Assembly: GCA_041569895.1 (NCBI GenBank)
Contig: JBFFXF010000331.1
Span: forward strand, 1 to 7,423
DNA: 7,423 nt
Direction of reading: 5' to 3'
Source of the DNA: JBFFXF01 sp041569895
GTDB taxonomy: Bacteria > Planctomycetota > UBA8108 > JACQVS01
The notes below the pieces were generated by a model. The model searched no databases. It saw nothing but the letters and a program-made list of their open reading frames with translations, and was not told the origin of the DNA. Shown here piece after piece: positions 1-6,548 of the stretch (position 1 is the first letter of the stretch; every line of letters starts with the position of its first letter). Made by a program: the position numbers and the translations under genes.

Positions 1-62
1 CGGGCACGGGAACGGGAACGGGAACGGGGACGGGAACGGGTACGGGTACGGGTACGGGTACG
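1..62. repeat. Hexamer array, ACGGGA/ACGGGT words, cut by window edge
   Basis: Ten consecutive hexamers run from the first base. CGGGCA comes first, then CGGGAA (three copies), CGGGGA, CGGGAA and CGGGTA (four copies). The array switches from the A-variant to the T-variant at about position 37, so it has two homogeneous blocks. The left end lies outside the window, so the full copy number is unknown. It is directly visible. I see no sign that it is translated: it lies upstream of the leader of the CotH-family gene and no codon structure is kept. The 13 bases at 24-36 recur as an exact reverse complement at 6356-6368. Confidence 0.95.
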
Positions 63-70
63 TTTTTGCA

Positions 71-130
71 ACGATGGCGTCGGAGTCGGTATCGGAGCTC
101 GAGGACGAGGACGAGGACGAGGACGATGGG
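71..130. repeat. Second hexamer tract ending in GAGGAC x4
   Basis: From 71 the sequence keeps a six-base period through degenerate words (GCGTCG, GAGTCG, GTATCG, GAGCTC). It then becomes four perfect GAGGAC copies at 101-124 and decays into GATGGG. The 28 bases at 99-126 are identical to 6284-6311, in the gap before the third gene. Read in one frame it would give an Arg-Thr run and in another an Asp-Glu run, but no ribosome-binding site or signal peptide supports translation here. I treat it as an intergenic array. Confidence 0.9.
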
Positions 131-142
131 CCCGCGCATCCC

Positions 143-171
143 TTCCCGCTCCCCCCACCATCGCGTACAAT
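143..171 (+). promoter_or_regulatory. Candidate sigma-70-like promoter of the CotH-family gene
   Basis: TACAAT at 166-171 is a good -10 hexamer in otherwise very GC-rich DNA. With a 17-base spacer the -35 hexamer would be TTCCCG at 143-148, which matches the consensus at only three of six positions. Transcription would start near 178, leaving a 5' leader of about 60 bases before the ATG at 237. The -10 sits inside the loop of the inverted repeat at 151-187. The weak -35 means that either an activator is needed or the call is wrong. Confidence 0.3.
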
Positions 172-187
172 GCGCGTCGGTGGGGGG
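151..187. promoter_or_regulatory. Perfect 9-base inverted repeat around the -10 element
   Basis: CCCCCCACC at 151-159 is the exact reverse complement of GGTGGGGGG at 179-187. Inside it, CGCG at 162-165 can pair with CGCG at 173-176, leaving a seven-base loop TACAATG. As DNA this symmetry could be an operator or a cruciform. As RNA it would be a very stable hairpin. It lacks a T-tract, so an intrinsic terminator is unlikely. The next palindromes, GCGATCGC (187-194) and GCCCGGGC (197-204), follow at once, making 151-204 unusually symmetric. Function is not known. Confidence 0.5.
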
Positions 188-223
188 CGATCGCTCGCCC
201 GGGCATGTTGCGTCCGGTGCTCC

Positions 224-230
224 AGGGAGA
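224..230 (+). promoter_or_regulatory. Shine-Dalgarno site fixing the start of the CotH-family gene
   Basis: AGGGAGA lies six bases upstream of the ATG at 237. This is the only candidate start in the region with both a purine-rich site at proper spacing and a signal peptide directly behind it. In-frame ATGs further upstream (66 and 126) have neither. Confidence 0.75.
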
Positions 231-236
231 GTCATC

Positions 237-3200
237 ATGTCTCATCGCGGCTCGCGTGTGGCGCTGATTCTGTTGATCGTTGCCTGCGTCCCCGGGGCGG
301 CGGGCGCGGTGGTGGTCACCGAGATCCACTACAATCCGGTGGAGGGGCCCGCGCTCGAGTTCGTCGAGTTGCACAACCCGGGGGCGGTCGCCGCGCCGGT
401 CGGCGGGTGGTCGTTCGTCGCGGGCATCCGCTACACGTTTCCCGAGGGCGCCGTCATCGAGCCCGGCGGCCATCTCATCGTCTGCAGGGACCGTGACGCG
501 TTCCTGGCGCGGTTCGATGTGTCGCCCGATCGCGTGCTGGGCAACTTCGGCGGCGCGCTCGACAACGGTGGCGAGCGGATCGTCCTCGAGGACAGGCCGG
601 GCGAGCGCGTCGAGGACTTTCGTTACGACGACGATGCGCCGTGGGACGCGGGAGCGGACGGTGAGGGCGAGTCGCTGCAGCGCGTCTGCGTCACGTTCTC
701 GGCCTCGCACGCCGGGAACTGGCGCGGCGGCGTGCCGGGCCCGCTGGCGCCGGGCGCCGTGGAGCGCTGCCCGCCGCCCGACTTGCCGCCGCCGCCGGTC
801 GCCATCAACGAGATCTACTACCATCCGCTCGGCGACCGGGACGAGGACGAGGAGCTCGTCGAGCTGCGGAATAACACCGGCGCTGCGATCAACCTCCGGG
901 GCTACTCGTTCTCCGATGGCATCCGGTTCACGTTCGAGGAGGATCACGTCCTCGAGCCGGGCGGATTCGTGGTTGTCTGTCGCAATGCCGAGCACGTCCG
1001 CCAGAGCTTCGCCATCGACAACGCCGTCGGCGACTTTGAGGGGCAGCTCTCGAATGACGGCGAGCGGCTGACGCTGGTCGATGCGTCCTCGGCCTTCGTC
1101 GACTCGGTTCGCTACGGCGACGACGGTGACTGGCCGGTGGCCGCGGACGGGCTCGGGCACAGTCTCGAGAAGATCGTCCCGACGGCGATCGGCGACGATC
1201 CCGCGAGCTGGACCGCGGCGACCCACAGGACAACCGACGGCTGGTCCACGTTCTCCGTGACCGGCACGGCGACCTCGAGCCGGTTCTTCATCTACCTCGG
1301 TGACGAGGGCGAGATCCTCGTCGACAACGTCGTGCTCGAGGAGGACGGAAACCCCGGCACCAACCTGGTGCCCAACGGCACGTTCGACGCCGGCCTCGAG
1401 CCGTGGGAGGGTCGCGGCAACCACGCGGACACGACGTACGAGCCCGACGGCGGTCCGGACGGCAGCGGCGCGATGCGGATCGTCTCGAATGGACGCGGCA
1501 GCGGCTCATCGAACGGCGTGCGCATCAACCTCGATCCGGAGCCGCTCCGCGACGGCACCGTCTATCGCCTGTCCTTCGACATGCTGCACGTCACCGGCAC
1601 GCGGACGATCACGGCGCGCCTCTCCGGGTCGACTTCGACACGCGGCCTCTACCTCGGTCTCGGCACCGGCCCGGCGCTCAGCCCCGGAGCCGAGAACGCG
1701 GTCAAGGCCGATCGACGGCCGCCCTTCATATCGGAGATCTCGCGCTCCCCGCGCGAGCCGGGCCCCGATGACGTCACGTGGATCACGGCGCGCGTACGCG
1801 GCGACTCCTCGGTCGTCGGCGTCGAGCTGACCTACAGCGTCGACACCACCGAGCCAGCCGGCACGGTCGAGATGCTCGATGACGGCGCGCACATGGACGG
1901 CGCCGCGGGTGACGGCGTCTTCGGCGCGTCGCTGCCCGCGCAGGAGCACAACTCCATCGTGCTCTTCCGTATCGCGGCGCGCGACGAGGCCGGCTCGAGC
2001 TCGATCAGCCCGCACTCCGAGGATCCGACCGGATATCACGGCTACTACGTCGACGGATTGCAGCCGGAGTCGCCGCTCCCCGTGTACCACGTGTTGCTCA
2101 ACCACAAGTCCGGCACCCCGCCCAGGGCTCTGACGAGGTCCGGCGCGCTCAACTGCAACAGCTACCGCACGGCGTCCTTCGCGTTCCGCGGTGACCTCTG
2201 GTTCAATGTCGGCCTGCGCCGACGCGGCCAGTCGGTCTGCTCCGCGCAGAAGCCGTTCATGAAGCTGCGGTTCCAGCGCGGCCGTGACTTCGAGGGGCAG
2301 CACAAGATCAACCTCCAGAGCCTCTGGACGGACAAGTCGCTGATCCGCGAGCGGCTCGCGTGGGACGTGTTCCACGACGTCGGCTCGCCGTACTGCCGCG
2401 ATCACTTCATCCGGCTCCACATCAACGGCGAGTACTTCGGGCTCTACGCCGATCTCGAGCACCCCGACTCGCGCTTCCTCGATCGCAACCGTCTCAACGG
2501 CAACGGCAACCTGTACAAGGCCGTCGCCTCGCGAGAGGAACGCACGGGCTCGACGGGCAGCATCACCTCGTCCTACGAGAAGAAGACGAACGAGAACGGC
2601 GACTTCTCCGACCTCGCCGAGTTTCTCGATACCCTGCACTCGACGCCGCGCAACAGGCTCGTCGAGTTCTTCGCGGAACGCGTCGACGAGGACCGCATGA
2701 TCGATTATCAGCTCGCGCAGATCCTCACGAACAACCGCGATTACCCGCACAAGAACCACTACCTGTATCACGACCTCGAGACCGGCAAGTGGATGCCGAT
2801 CACGTGGGACATGGATCTCACCTTCGGCAAGCGGTGGAGCCGCGACTTCGGCGGGGTCTACCATGATTTGATGGACACGCCCGGCATCACGCCGTGGTAC
2901 ACGACGAGCGTCGACGGCGGCGGCACGGGGAATCACCTGCTCGACAAGTTCTTCTCCCAGTCCGGAACGCGATATCAGCGTGCCTATCTGGTGAGGCTGT
3001 GGGATGCGATCGTCGAGAAGTACACGCCGGAGTTCTTCGAGGGAGAGATCGAGACGTTTCGCGATCTCCTGATGGAGGAGCAGCAGATCGACATCGACGC
3101 GTGGGGGCGGACGCCGGCGACCGCGAACGACCCCACCGCGCCCGCCGAGTTCCTGCCGAACCTCGATCGCGTCCGCGATCACATCCGTGCGCGGCGGAGC

Positions 3201-4034
3201 TTCCTGACGTCGTACATCCGGTCGCGGGCACGAACGATCCCCGACCACGATCGCCTGAAGATCACCGAGGTGTTCTACAACCCCGTCGGCGGCGGGGACG
3301 AGCACGAGTTCATCGAGCTGTGGAACTCGAGTGGCCGCGCCGTCGACCTCGGCGGGTGGAGCATCGAGGGGGTCGGTTACATCTTCCCGGAGGGATCGAC
3401 AGTCGAGGAGAACGAGGTCTTCGTCGTGGCGCGTGACGTCGACGCGTTTCGCGCCCGCTACGGCGACGGCGTCCGCGTCTTCGGGCCGTACGACGGGCGG
3501 CTCGACAACGACGGAGAGACGCTGCGCGTCAAGGACGCCGGTCCCGGCTATCCGGCGACGATCGACTTCCTCCGTTACGACAGCGGCGTCGACCTGAGCG
3601 GCGAGCAGTGGCCGGAGCGCGCCGACGGTCTCGGGCACTCGATCGAGCTCACCGACGTCCACGCGGCGCGCGACAACGACCTCGGGCGTTACTGGAAGGC
3701 ATCCGACCAGCCCGGCGGCACTCCGGGCCTGGTCGCCGGCGTCAACTCGAGCACCGAGGTGCTCTTTCGCCGCGGTGACGTCAACGCCGACGGGGAGATC
3801 AACTTGACCGACGCGATTCGCATCCTGAACTACCTCTTCATGGGAGGCGACGCGCCCGGCTGCCTCGAGTCGGCCGACGCCAACGCCGACACGGAGGTCA
3901 GGCTCTCCGACGCGGTCTTCCTGCTCAACGCCCTCTTCGTCGACGGCAGTCCGCCGCTTCCGTCGCCGGCGCACGGTGAGTGCGCCCCGTCGACCGACGG
4001 ATTCTGCGAGCGATCGAATTGCGTCGACGGGTAG
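237..4034 (+). CDS. Secreted CotH-kinase-family protein with three lamin-tail domains and a dockerin-type tail
   Basis: Encodes 1265 aa. Residues 1-24 form a signal peptide: basic start, LILLIVAC core, AGA cleavage site. Lamin-tail (LTD) domains follow at about 25-170 and 189-315, each with the I/V-T/N-E-I-x-Y-x-P start and a later E-x-V-E-L motif. A carbohydrate-binding-module-like beta region spans about 318-490 (NLVPNGTF at 376), then an Ig-like region at about 492-607. The CotH domain covers about 614-998. It has GEYFGLY at 731-737, the N833-R-D835...N840 cluster and W857-D-M-D860. By family knowledge CotH is an atypical protein kinase, and the conserved Asp residues are the likely catalytic and metal ligands. 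A third LTD (about 1003-1165) and a dockerin-type pair of loops (D1181-D1192 and D1214-D1225) follow. Cys1209, 1249, 1257 and 1262 may form disulfides. Substrate is unknown; action is presumably extracytoplasmic. The gene is intact, with good start evidence. The domain calls come from motifs, not a profile search. Confidence 0.92.
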   Translation: MSHRGSRVALILLIVACVPGAAGAVVVTEIHYNPVEGPALEFVELHNPGAVAAPVGGWSFVAGIRYTFPEGAVIEPGGHLIVCRDRDAFLARFDVSPDRVLGNFGGALDNGGERIVLEDRPGERVEDFRYDDDAPWDAGADGEGESLQRVCVTFSASHAGNWRGGVPGPLAPGAVERCPPPDLPPPPVAINEIYYHPLGDRDEDEELVELRNNTGAAINLRGYSFSDGIRFTFEEDHVLEPGGFVVVCRNAEHVRQSFAIDNAVGDFEGQLSNDGERLTLVDASSAFVDSVRYGDDGDWPVAADGLGHSLEKIVPTAIGDDPASWTAATHRTTDGWSTFSVTGTATSSRFFIYLGDEGEILVDNVVLEEDGNPGTNLVPNGTFDAGLEPWEGRGNHADTTYEPDGGPDGSGAMRIVSNGRGSGSSNGVRINLDPEPLRDGTVYRLSFDMLHVTGTRTITARLSGSTSTRGLYLGLGTGPALSPGAENAVKADRRPPFISEISRSPREPGPDDVTWITARVRGDSSVVGVELTYSVDTTEPAGTVEMLDDGAHMDGAAGDGVFGASLPAQEHNSIVLFRIAARDEAGSSSISPHSEDPTGYHGYYVDGLQPESPLPVYHVLLNHKSGTPPRALTRSGALNCNSYRTASFAFRGDLWFNVGLRRRGQSVCSAQKPFMKLRFQRGRDFEGQHKINLQSLWTDKSLIRERLAWDVFHDVGSPYCRDHFIRLHINGEYFGLYADLEHPDSRFLDRNRLNGNGNLYKAVASREERTGSTGSITSSYEKKTNENGDFSDLAEFLDTLHSTPRNRLVEFFAERVDEDRMIDYQLAQILTNNRDYPHKNHYLYHDLETGKWMPITWDMDLTFGKRWSRDFGGVYHDLMDTPGITPWYTTSVDGGGTGNHLLDKFFSQSGTRYQRAYLVRLWDAIVEKYTPEFFEGEIETFRDLLMEEQQIDIDAWGRTPATANDPTAPAEFLPNLDRVRDHIRARRSFLTSYIRSRARTIPDHDRLKITEVFYNPVGGGDEHEFIELWNSSGRAVDLGGWSIEGVGYIFPEGSTVEENEVFVVARDVDAFRARYGDGVRVFGPYDGRLDNDGETLRVKDAGPGYPATIDFLRYDSGVDLSGEQWPERADGLGHSIELTDVHAARDNDLGRYWKASDQPGGTPGLVAGVNSSTEVLFRRGDVNADGEINLTDAIRILNYLFMGGDAPGCLESADANADTEVRLSDAVFLLNALFVDGSPPLPSPAHGECAPSTDGFCERSNCVDG

Positions 4035-4100
4035 ATCGCAGCGACCGTTAGAGCTCGACCGATGCCCGTAATAAACAAAACTCGCCGGACGACGCCAAGA

Positions 4101-4181
4101 CGGTCACGGTCACGGCACACGGTCACGGCACACGGTCCACGGCACACGGTCCACGGCACACGGTCCACCGGTCACGGTCCA
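4101..4181. repeat. Mixed 6/7-base array, CGGTCA / CGGTCCA / CGGCACA words
   Basis: Thirteen bases of plain sequence after an AT-rich patch (around 4069-4080) lead into twelve words: CGGTCA (hexamer) alternating with CGGCACA and CGGTCCA (heptamers), interrupted by one extra C at 4168. At 4124-4165 the heptamers alternate strictly, giving a perfect 14-base higher-order repeat in three copies. The change between 6 and 7 bases excludes a reading-frame function. The CGGTCA and CGGTCCA words reappear in the array at 7186-7317. No terminator-like hairpin with a T-tract was seen between the CotH-family stop codon and this array. Confidence 0.95.
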
Positions 4182-4195
4182 GGCCGGGGTTGGGC

Positions 4196-4250
4196 CCGTG
4201 CTCGTGCTCCGTATCCGTGTTCCGTCTCCGTTGTCGTTACCGTCGCCGTC
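4196..4250. repeat. Degenerate NCCGTN hexamer array, opposite in sense to its neighbour
   Basis: Nine words of the form NCCGTN (one of them seven bases, at 4220-4226; two have TCGT in place of CCGT) fill this stretch. On the other strand they read NACGGN, so the ACGG core is the same as in the array at 4101-4181 but inverted. The two arrays are separated by only 14 bases of G-rich sequence. The first base of the next gene is 30 bases downstream. Confidence 0.85.
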
Positions 4251-4279
4251 GCAGGACTTAGCTCGATTTGTTAGTCACG

Positions 4280-6157
4280 ATGTGGCCCTTTCGGCCCGAC
4301 AGACTGACCGACGTCTTCTCCGAGGAGGAGATCCGCGCCCTGCTTCTCCTCGGCGAGGAGGTCGGATCCGCGGTGACGTTCGTCGAGGCGCTCCCCGACG
4401 GCGGGTTCCGCAGCCTCGACCCGCACCCCCGGCGCGACGAGCGCCGGCCCGATCCGTTTTGCTCGTTCTTCCGTCACGGCCTCGTCGGGGCCGAGCCGGC
4501 CTTCGCGGGCGCGGATGCGGCGTGCGCCGAGTGCGAGCAGAGCCTCGCGCGCCTCTTGCTGCGCCCGCCGGACGGTTACCGCGGCGACCCCTCGTGGCGT
4601 CGCTGCCACATGGGCCTGGTGGACTTCCAGTCGCCGGTCGAGGTCGGCGGGCGCGTGATCGGCAGCGTCATCGCGGGGCGCGTCGTGCGCGAGGACGCCG
4701 CGCGCGAGCGCATTCGCAAGATCGTCGCCCGCATCGGCGCCCAGACGCGCGCGGAGCAGGGGGACGTCGCCATCCGGCCCGCCAGCGAGAAGGTCAGGCG
4801 GCGGCTGTCGCAGGAGATCGCGGACGTTCCCGAGGCGACCGACGACCTGCCCCGGCGTCTCGCCGACTTCGCCCGCCGTCTGGGAGACCTCGCCGCGCGC
4901 CAGTTCCGCGTCAAACAGCTCGTCGTCGAGGAGGACCTGCTCGCCGTGGTCGAGCGCTGGCCGCGCGAGGTGCCGCCGTCGACCGGCGATCTGCGCCGTC
5001 AGATGGCGGCGACGCTCGACCTGATTCGCGGGCGGCTCGGAATCGATTACCTGGCGTTCATGGCGCGGCGCCCGGGTGGCCTCGACGACGAGTCCGATGT
5101 CCGTCTTCCCCTGATCGCCGAGTCCGGCCTCGCGCAGGCCGTCGGCGCCAGGAAGATCGGTCTGATCCGCGACCGCATCCGTTTCGAACCGGACGGCGCG
5201 ATGGAGATGGCGTCGCGCGGACGCGACACGGTCATCGCGGTGATCGGCGCCCTCGTCGAGGAAGTGCAAACTTCGAACGGTCTCAAGGACACTCTCGCGG
5301 GCGCGGCATTCTGCGCGCCGATCGAGCTCCGACCGGGGCGTGAAGTCGCGGTCTTCTTCGGGCGACCGGGGAGCACGGTGCCTCCCGTCGAGGAGGACCA
5401 CGTCCTGCTGGTGCGACTGGCGGCGTCGCTCGCGCGGCGCTACTACGCGCTCGCCCTCGAGGTCGATCGCGGGCGAATCGCCGATCGCGCCCGGAAGCGG
5501 GACGAGCAGGCCGACAAGCTCCGGGGAACGCTCCAGGAGATCAAGGCGGCGGAGCGCGAGGCGCGCGAGACGAAGGGCTTCACGGATTTCGACGCGCCGA
5601 AGCTGGTCAGGTCGAGAGTGGAGCAGGCGGCCGAGGCGGCGTCGGCGCGCGGCGTCGAGATCGACTCGCGGTCGCTCCCGGATCGACTGCCGGTGCGGGC
5701 GCACCGCGCGATGATCGGAGAGGCGCTCGACCTGCTGCTGCGCTTTGGCATCGAGCGCAGCCTGCCGACGCGGCAGGGAGGATCGCCGTCGCCGGTCCGC
5801 GTGTTCCTCAAGAAGGGAACGAAGACCGTCACTTTCGGCGTCGAGGCGATCGGCGAGCTGCTCTCGAGCGACGAGCGCCGCCGCCTTCTCCGCCGACCGG
5901 CGCGCGCGAGACGGGGACGCCAGGACGGCGACGGCGCCGGGGAGCGCCCGCGGGGGAGCGACCCGGACGCGCCCGATCTCGACCTCGCCTTCCGCGTGGC
6001 CCGACGACATCGCGGCCGCTTCCGCCTCGAGAGCGAGCGACTCCATCGCTTCGATGACGACCCGAAGCGCTGGGTGGCCCGGCTCGAGCTCACGCTTGAG
6101 CTGCCGGCGACGGTGGTGCGGATGAAGGAGGGCGGGAAAGCGGGACGACAGGCTTGA
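4280..6157 (+). CDS. PocR-domain sensor protein with a degenerate histidine-kinase-like C-terminus
   Basis: Encodes 625 aa with no signal peptide or membrane segment, so it is probably cytoplasmic. Residues about 9-137 match a PocR-type ligand-binding domain: C61, C82-x-x-C85, then C109-H110-M-G-L and a V-x-V-G-G-R-V-I-G-x-V-I-x-G-R-V motif. Such domains are thought to sense small molecules, and the Cys/His cluster suggests a metal or redox-active site. Residues about 235-392 resemble a divergent GAF domain. A charged helix, probably coiled coil, covers about 395-432. Residues about 437-612 follow the order of a histidine-kinase ATPase domain, but its N, G1 and G2 boxes are all lost, and no H-box was found. 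An Arg/Gly/Asp-rich linker (about 539-565) sits where the ATP lid would be. ATG 4280 is chosen over in-frame TTG 4268; neither has a clear Shine-Dalgarno site. It may act as a ligand-dependent scaffold or partner of another kinase, which is inference. Confidence 0.85.
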   Translation: MWPFRPDRLTDVFSEEEIRALLLLGEEVGSAVTFVEALPDGGFRSLDPHPRRDERRPDPFCSFFRHGLVGAEPAFAGADAACAECEQSLARLLLRPPDGYRGDPSWRRCHMGLVDFQSPVEVGGRVIGSVIAGRVVREDAARERIRKIVARIGAQTRAEQGDVAIRPASEKVRRRLSQEIADVPEATDDLPRRLADFARRLGDLAARQFRVKQLVVEEDLLAVVERWPREVPPSTGDLRRQMAATLDLIRGRLGIDYLAFMARRPGGLDDESDVRLPLIAESGLAQAVGARKIGLIRDRIRFEPDGAMEMASRGRDTVIAVIGALVEEVQTSNGLKDTLAGAAFCAPIELRPGREVAVFFGRPGSTVPPVEEDHVLLVRLAASLARRYYALALEVDRGRIADRARKRDEQADKLRGTLQEIKAAEREARETKGFTDFDAPKLVRSRVEQAAEAASARGVEIDSRSLPDRLPVRAHRAMIGEALDLLLRFGIERSLPTRQGGSPSPVRVFLKKGTKTVTFGVEAIGELLSSDERRRLLRRPARARRGRQDGDGAGERPRGSDPDAPDLDLAFRVARRHRGRFRLESERLHRFDDDPKRWVARLELTLELPATVVRMKEGGKAGRQA

Positions 6158-6173
6158 GAGGTCGGTCTCTCAT

Positions 6174-6262
6174 CTCTGATATCTGTCCTCTGTGCTCTGT
6201 ATCTGTACTCTGGTCTCTGCTCTCTGATATCTGTCCTCTGGTCTCGGATCTCTGTCTCGGTC
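6174..6262. repeat. Heptamer array, CTCTGNN words
   Basis: Thirteen words follow the pattern (C/A)TC(T/G)GNN, mostly seven bases long with two hexamers (6195-6200 and 6250-6255). The 20 bases at 6173-6192 are repeated exactly at 6221-6240, so seven consecutive words form a 48-base larger unit. The array starts 17 bases after the stop codon of the PocR-domain gene. It is strongly pyrimidine-rich on the + strand. The 403-base gap it opens (6158-6560) holds this array, three further repeat families and about 135 bases of plain leader sequence before the next gene. Confidence 0.95.
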
Positions 6263-6283
6263 CCGGTCTCGACAACCAGACGT

Positions 6284-6311
6284 TCGAGGACGAGGACGAG
6301 GACGAGGACGA
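6284..6311. repeat. GAGGAC x4, exact copy of the tract at 99-126
   Basis: Four perfect GAGGAC units lie at 6286-6309. With the flanking TC and GA, the 28 bases are identical to 99-126. The copy number is the same in both places, while the sequence outside differs completely. GC-rich non-repeat sequence (6312-6330) follows. Confidence 0.95.
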
Positions 6312-6330
6312 GCGCTCCGCGCGGGACCGG

Positions 6331-6357
6331 ATCTGCGTAATCTGCGTAATCTGTGTT
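6331..6357. repeat. Nonamer repeat ATCTGCGTA, three copies, last one diverged
   Basis: Two perfect ATCTGCGTA copies (6331-6339 and 6340-6348) are followed by a decayed third (ATCTGTGTT, 6349-6357). This is the only nine-base period in the window. It overlaps by two bases the TTCCCGTCCCCG word at 6356-6367. Confidence 0.9.
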
Positions 6358-6412
6358 CCCGTCCCCGTCGAGAATGGGTCCCGATTCCGACTTCGACTCC
6401 GACTTCGATAAC
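6356..6412. repeat. TTCCCG/TCCCCG words, then GACTTC/GACTCC hexamers
   Basis: TTCCCG and TCCCCG at 6356-6367 are the reverse complements of CGGGAA and CGGGGA words in the array at 1-62. Thirteen bases (6356-6368) match 24-36 exactly in inverted orientation. After a short interruption, five hexamers run from 6383: GATTCC, GACTTC, GACTCC, GACTTC and GATAAC. From 6413 to 6548 I see no repeats, and no promoter I would defend, although TTGCAC at 6440-6445 is a possible isolated -35 element. Confidence 0.85.
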
Positions 6413-6548
6413 AACCCCCCAGGGCCTTCACCTCTCGCCTTGCACTGCCGATCTCATCGACGGAGGACGGGATCGCGTCGGGGATCGACGTCCGGTAACG
6501 CGTCGGTGCGCGAGTCCTTTCTCCGCGGCAGAGGGCAGCTCTCAACGA

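Noticed and set aside
66..236. In-frame upstream extension of the CotH-family gene from ATG 66 or 126
   Set aside because: It would place an Arg-Thr repeat peptide before a signal peptide and has no ribosome-binding site. ATG 237 has both a good site and an immediate signal peptide.
833..857. GACGAGGAC run inside the CotH-family gene resembling the GAGGAC array
   Set aside because: It encodes the acidic D-R-D-E-D-E-E stretch normal for this position of a lamin-tail domain, and it is short.
1506..3974. Long open frame (822 codons) on the minus strand inside the CotH-family gene
   Set aside because: It is a shadow of a GC-rich gene. Its translation lacks recognisable motifs and is rich in Arg/Val/Asp, while the + strand frame shows a signal peptide and several ordered domains.
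4101..4181. CRISPR array
   Set aside because: Units are 6-7 bases with no unique spacers, and no cas genes are present.
4271..6046. Long minus-strand open frame opposite the PocR-domain gene
   Set aside because: Same reason: codon-bias shadow with a low-information Arg/Ala/Glu-rich product. The + strand frame carries the Cys/His PocR motif.
6154..6411. Open frames translating through the repeat arrays (also around 4062-4274 and 6992-7255)
   Set aside because: The words change between six, seven and nine bases, so no frame is kept. The products are simple-sequence peptides with no start signals.
6440..6468. Promoter of the barrel gene based on TTGCAC
   Set aside because: No acceptable -10 hexamer lies 16-18 bases downstream.
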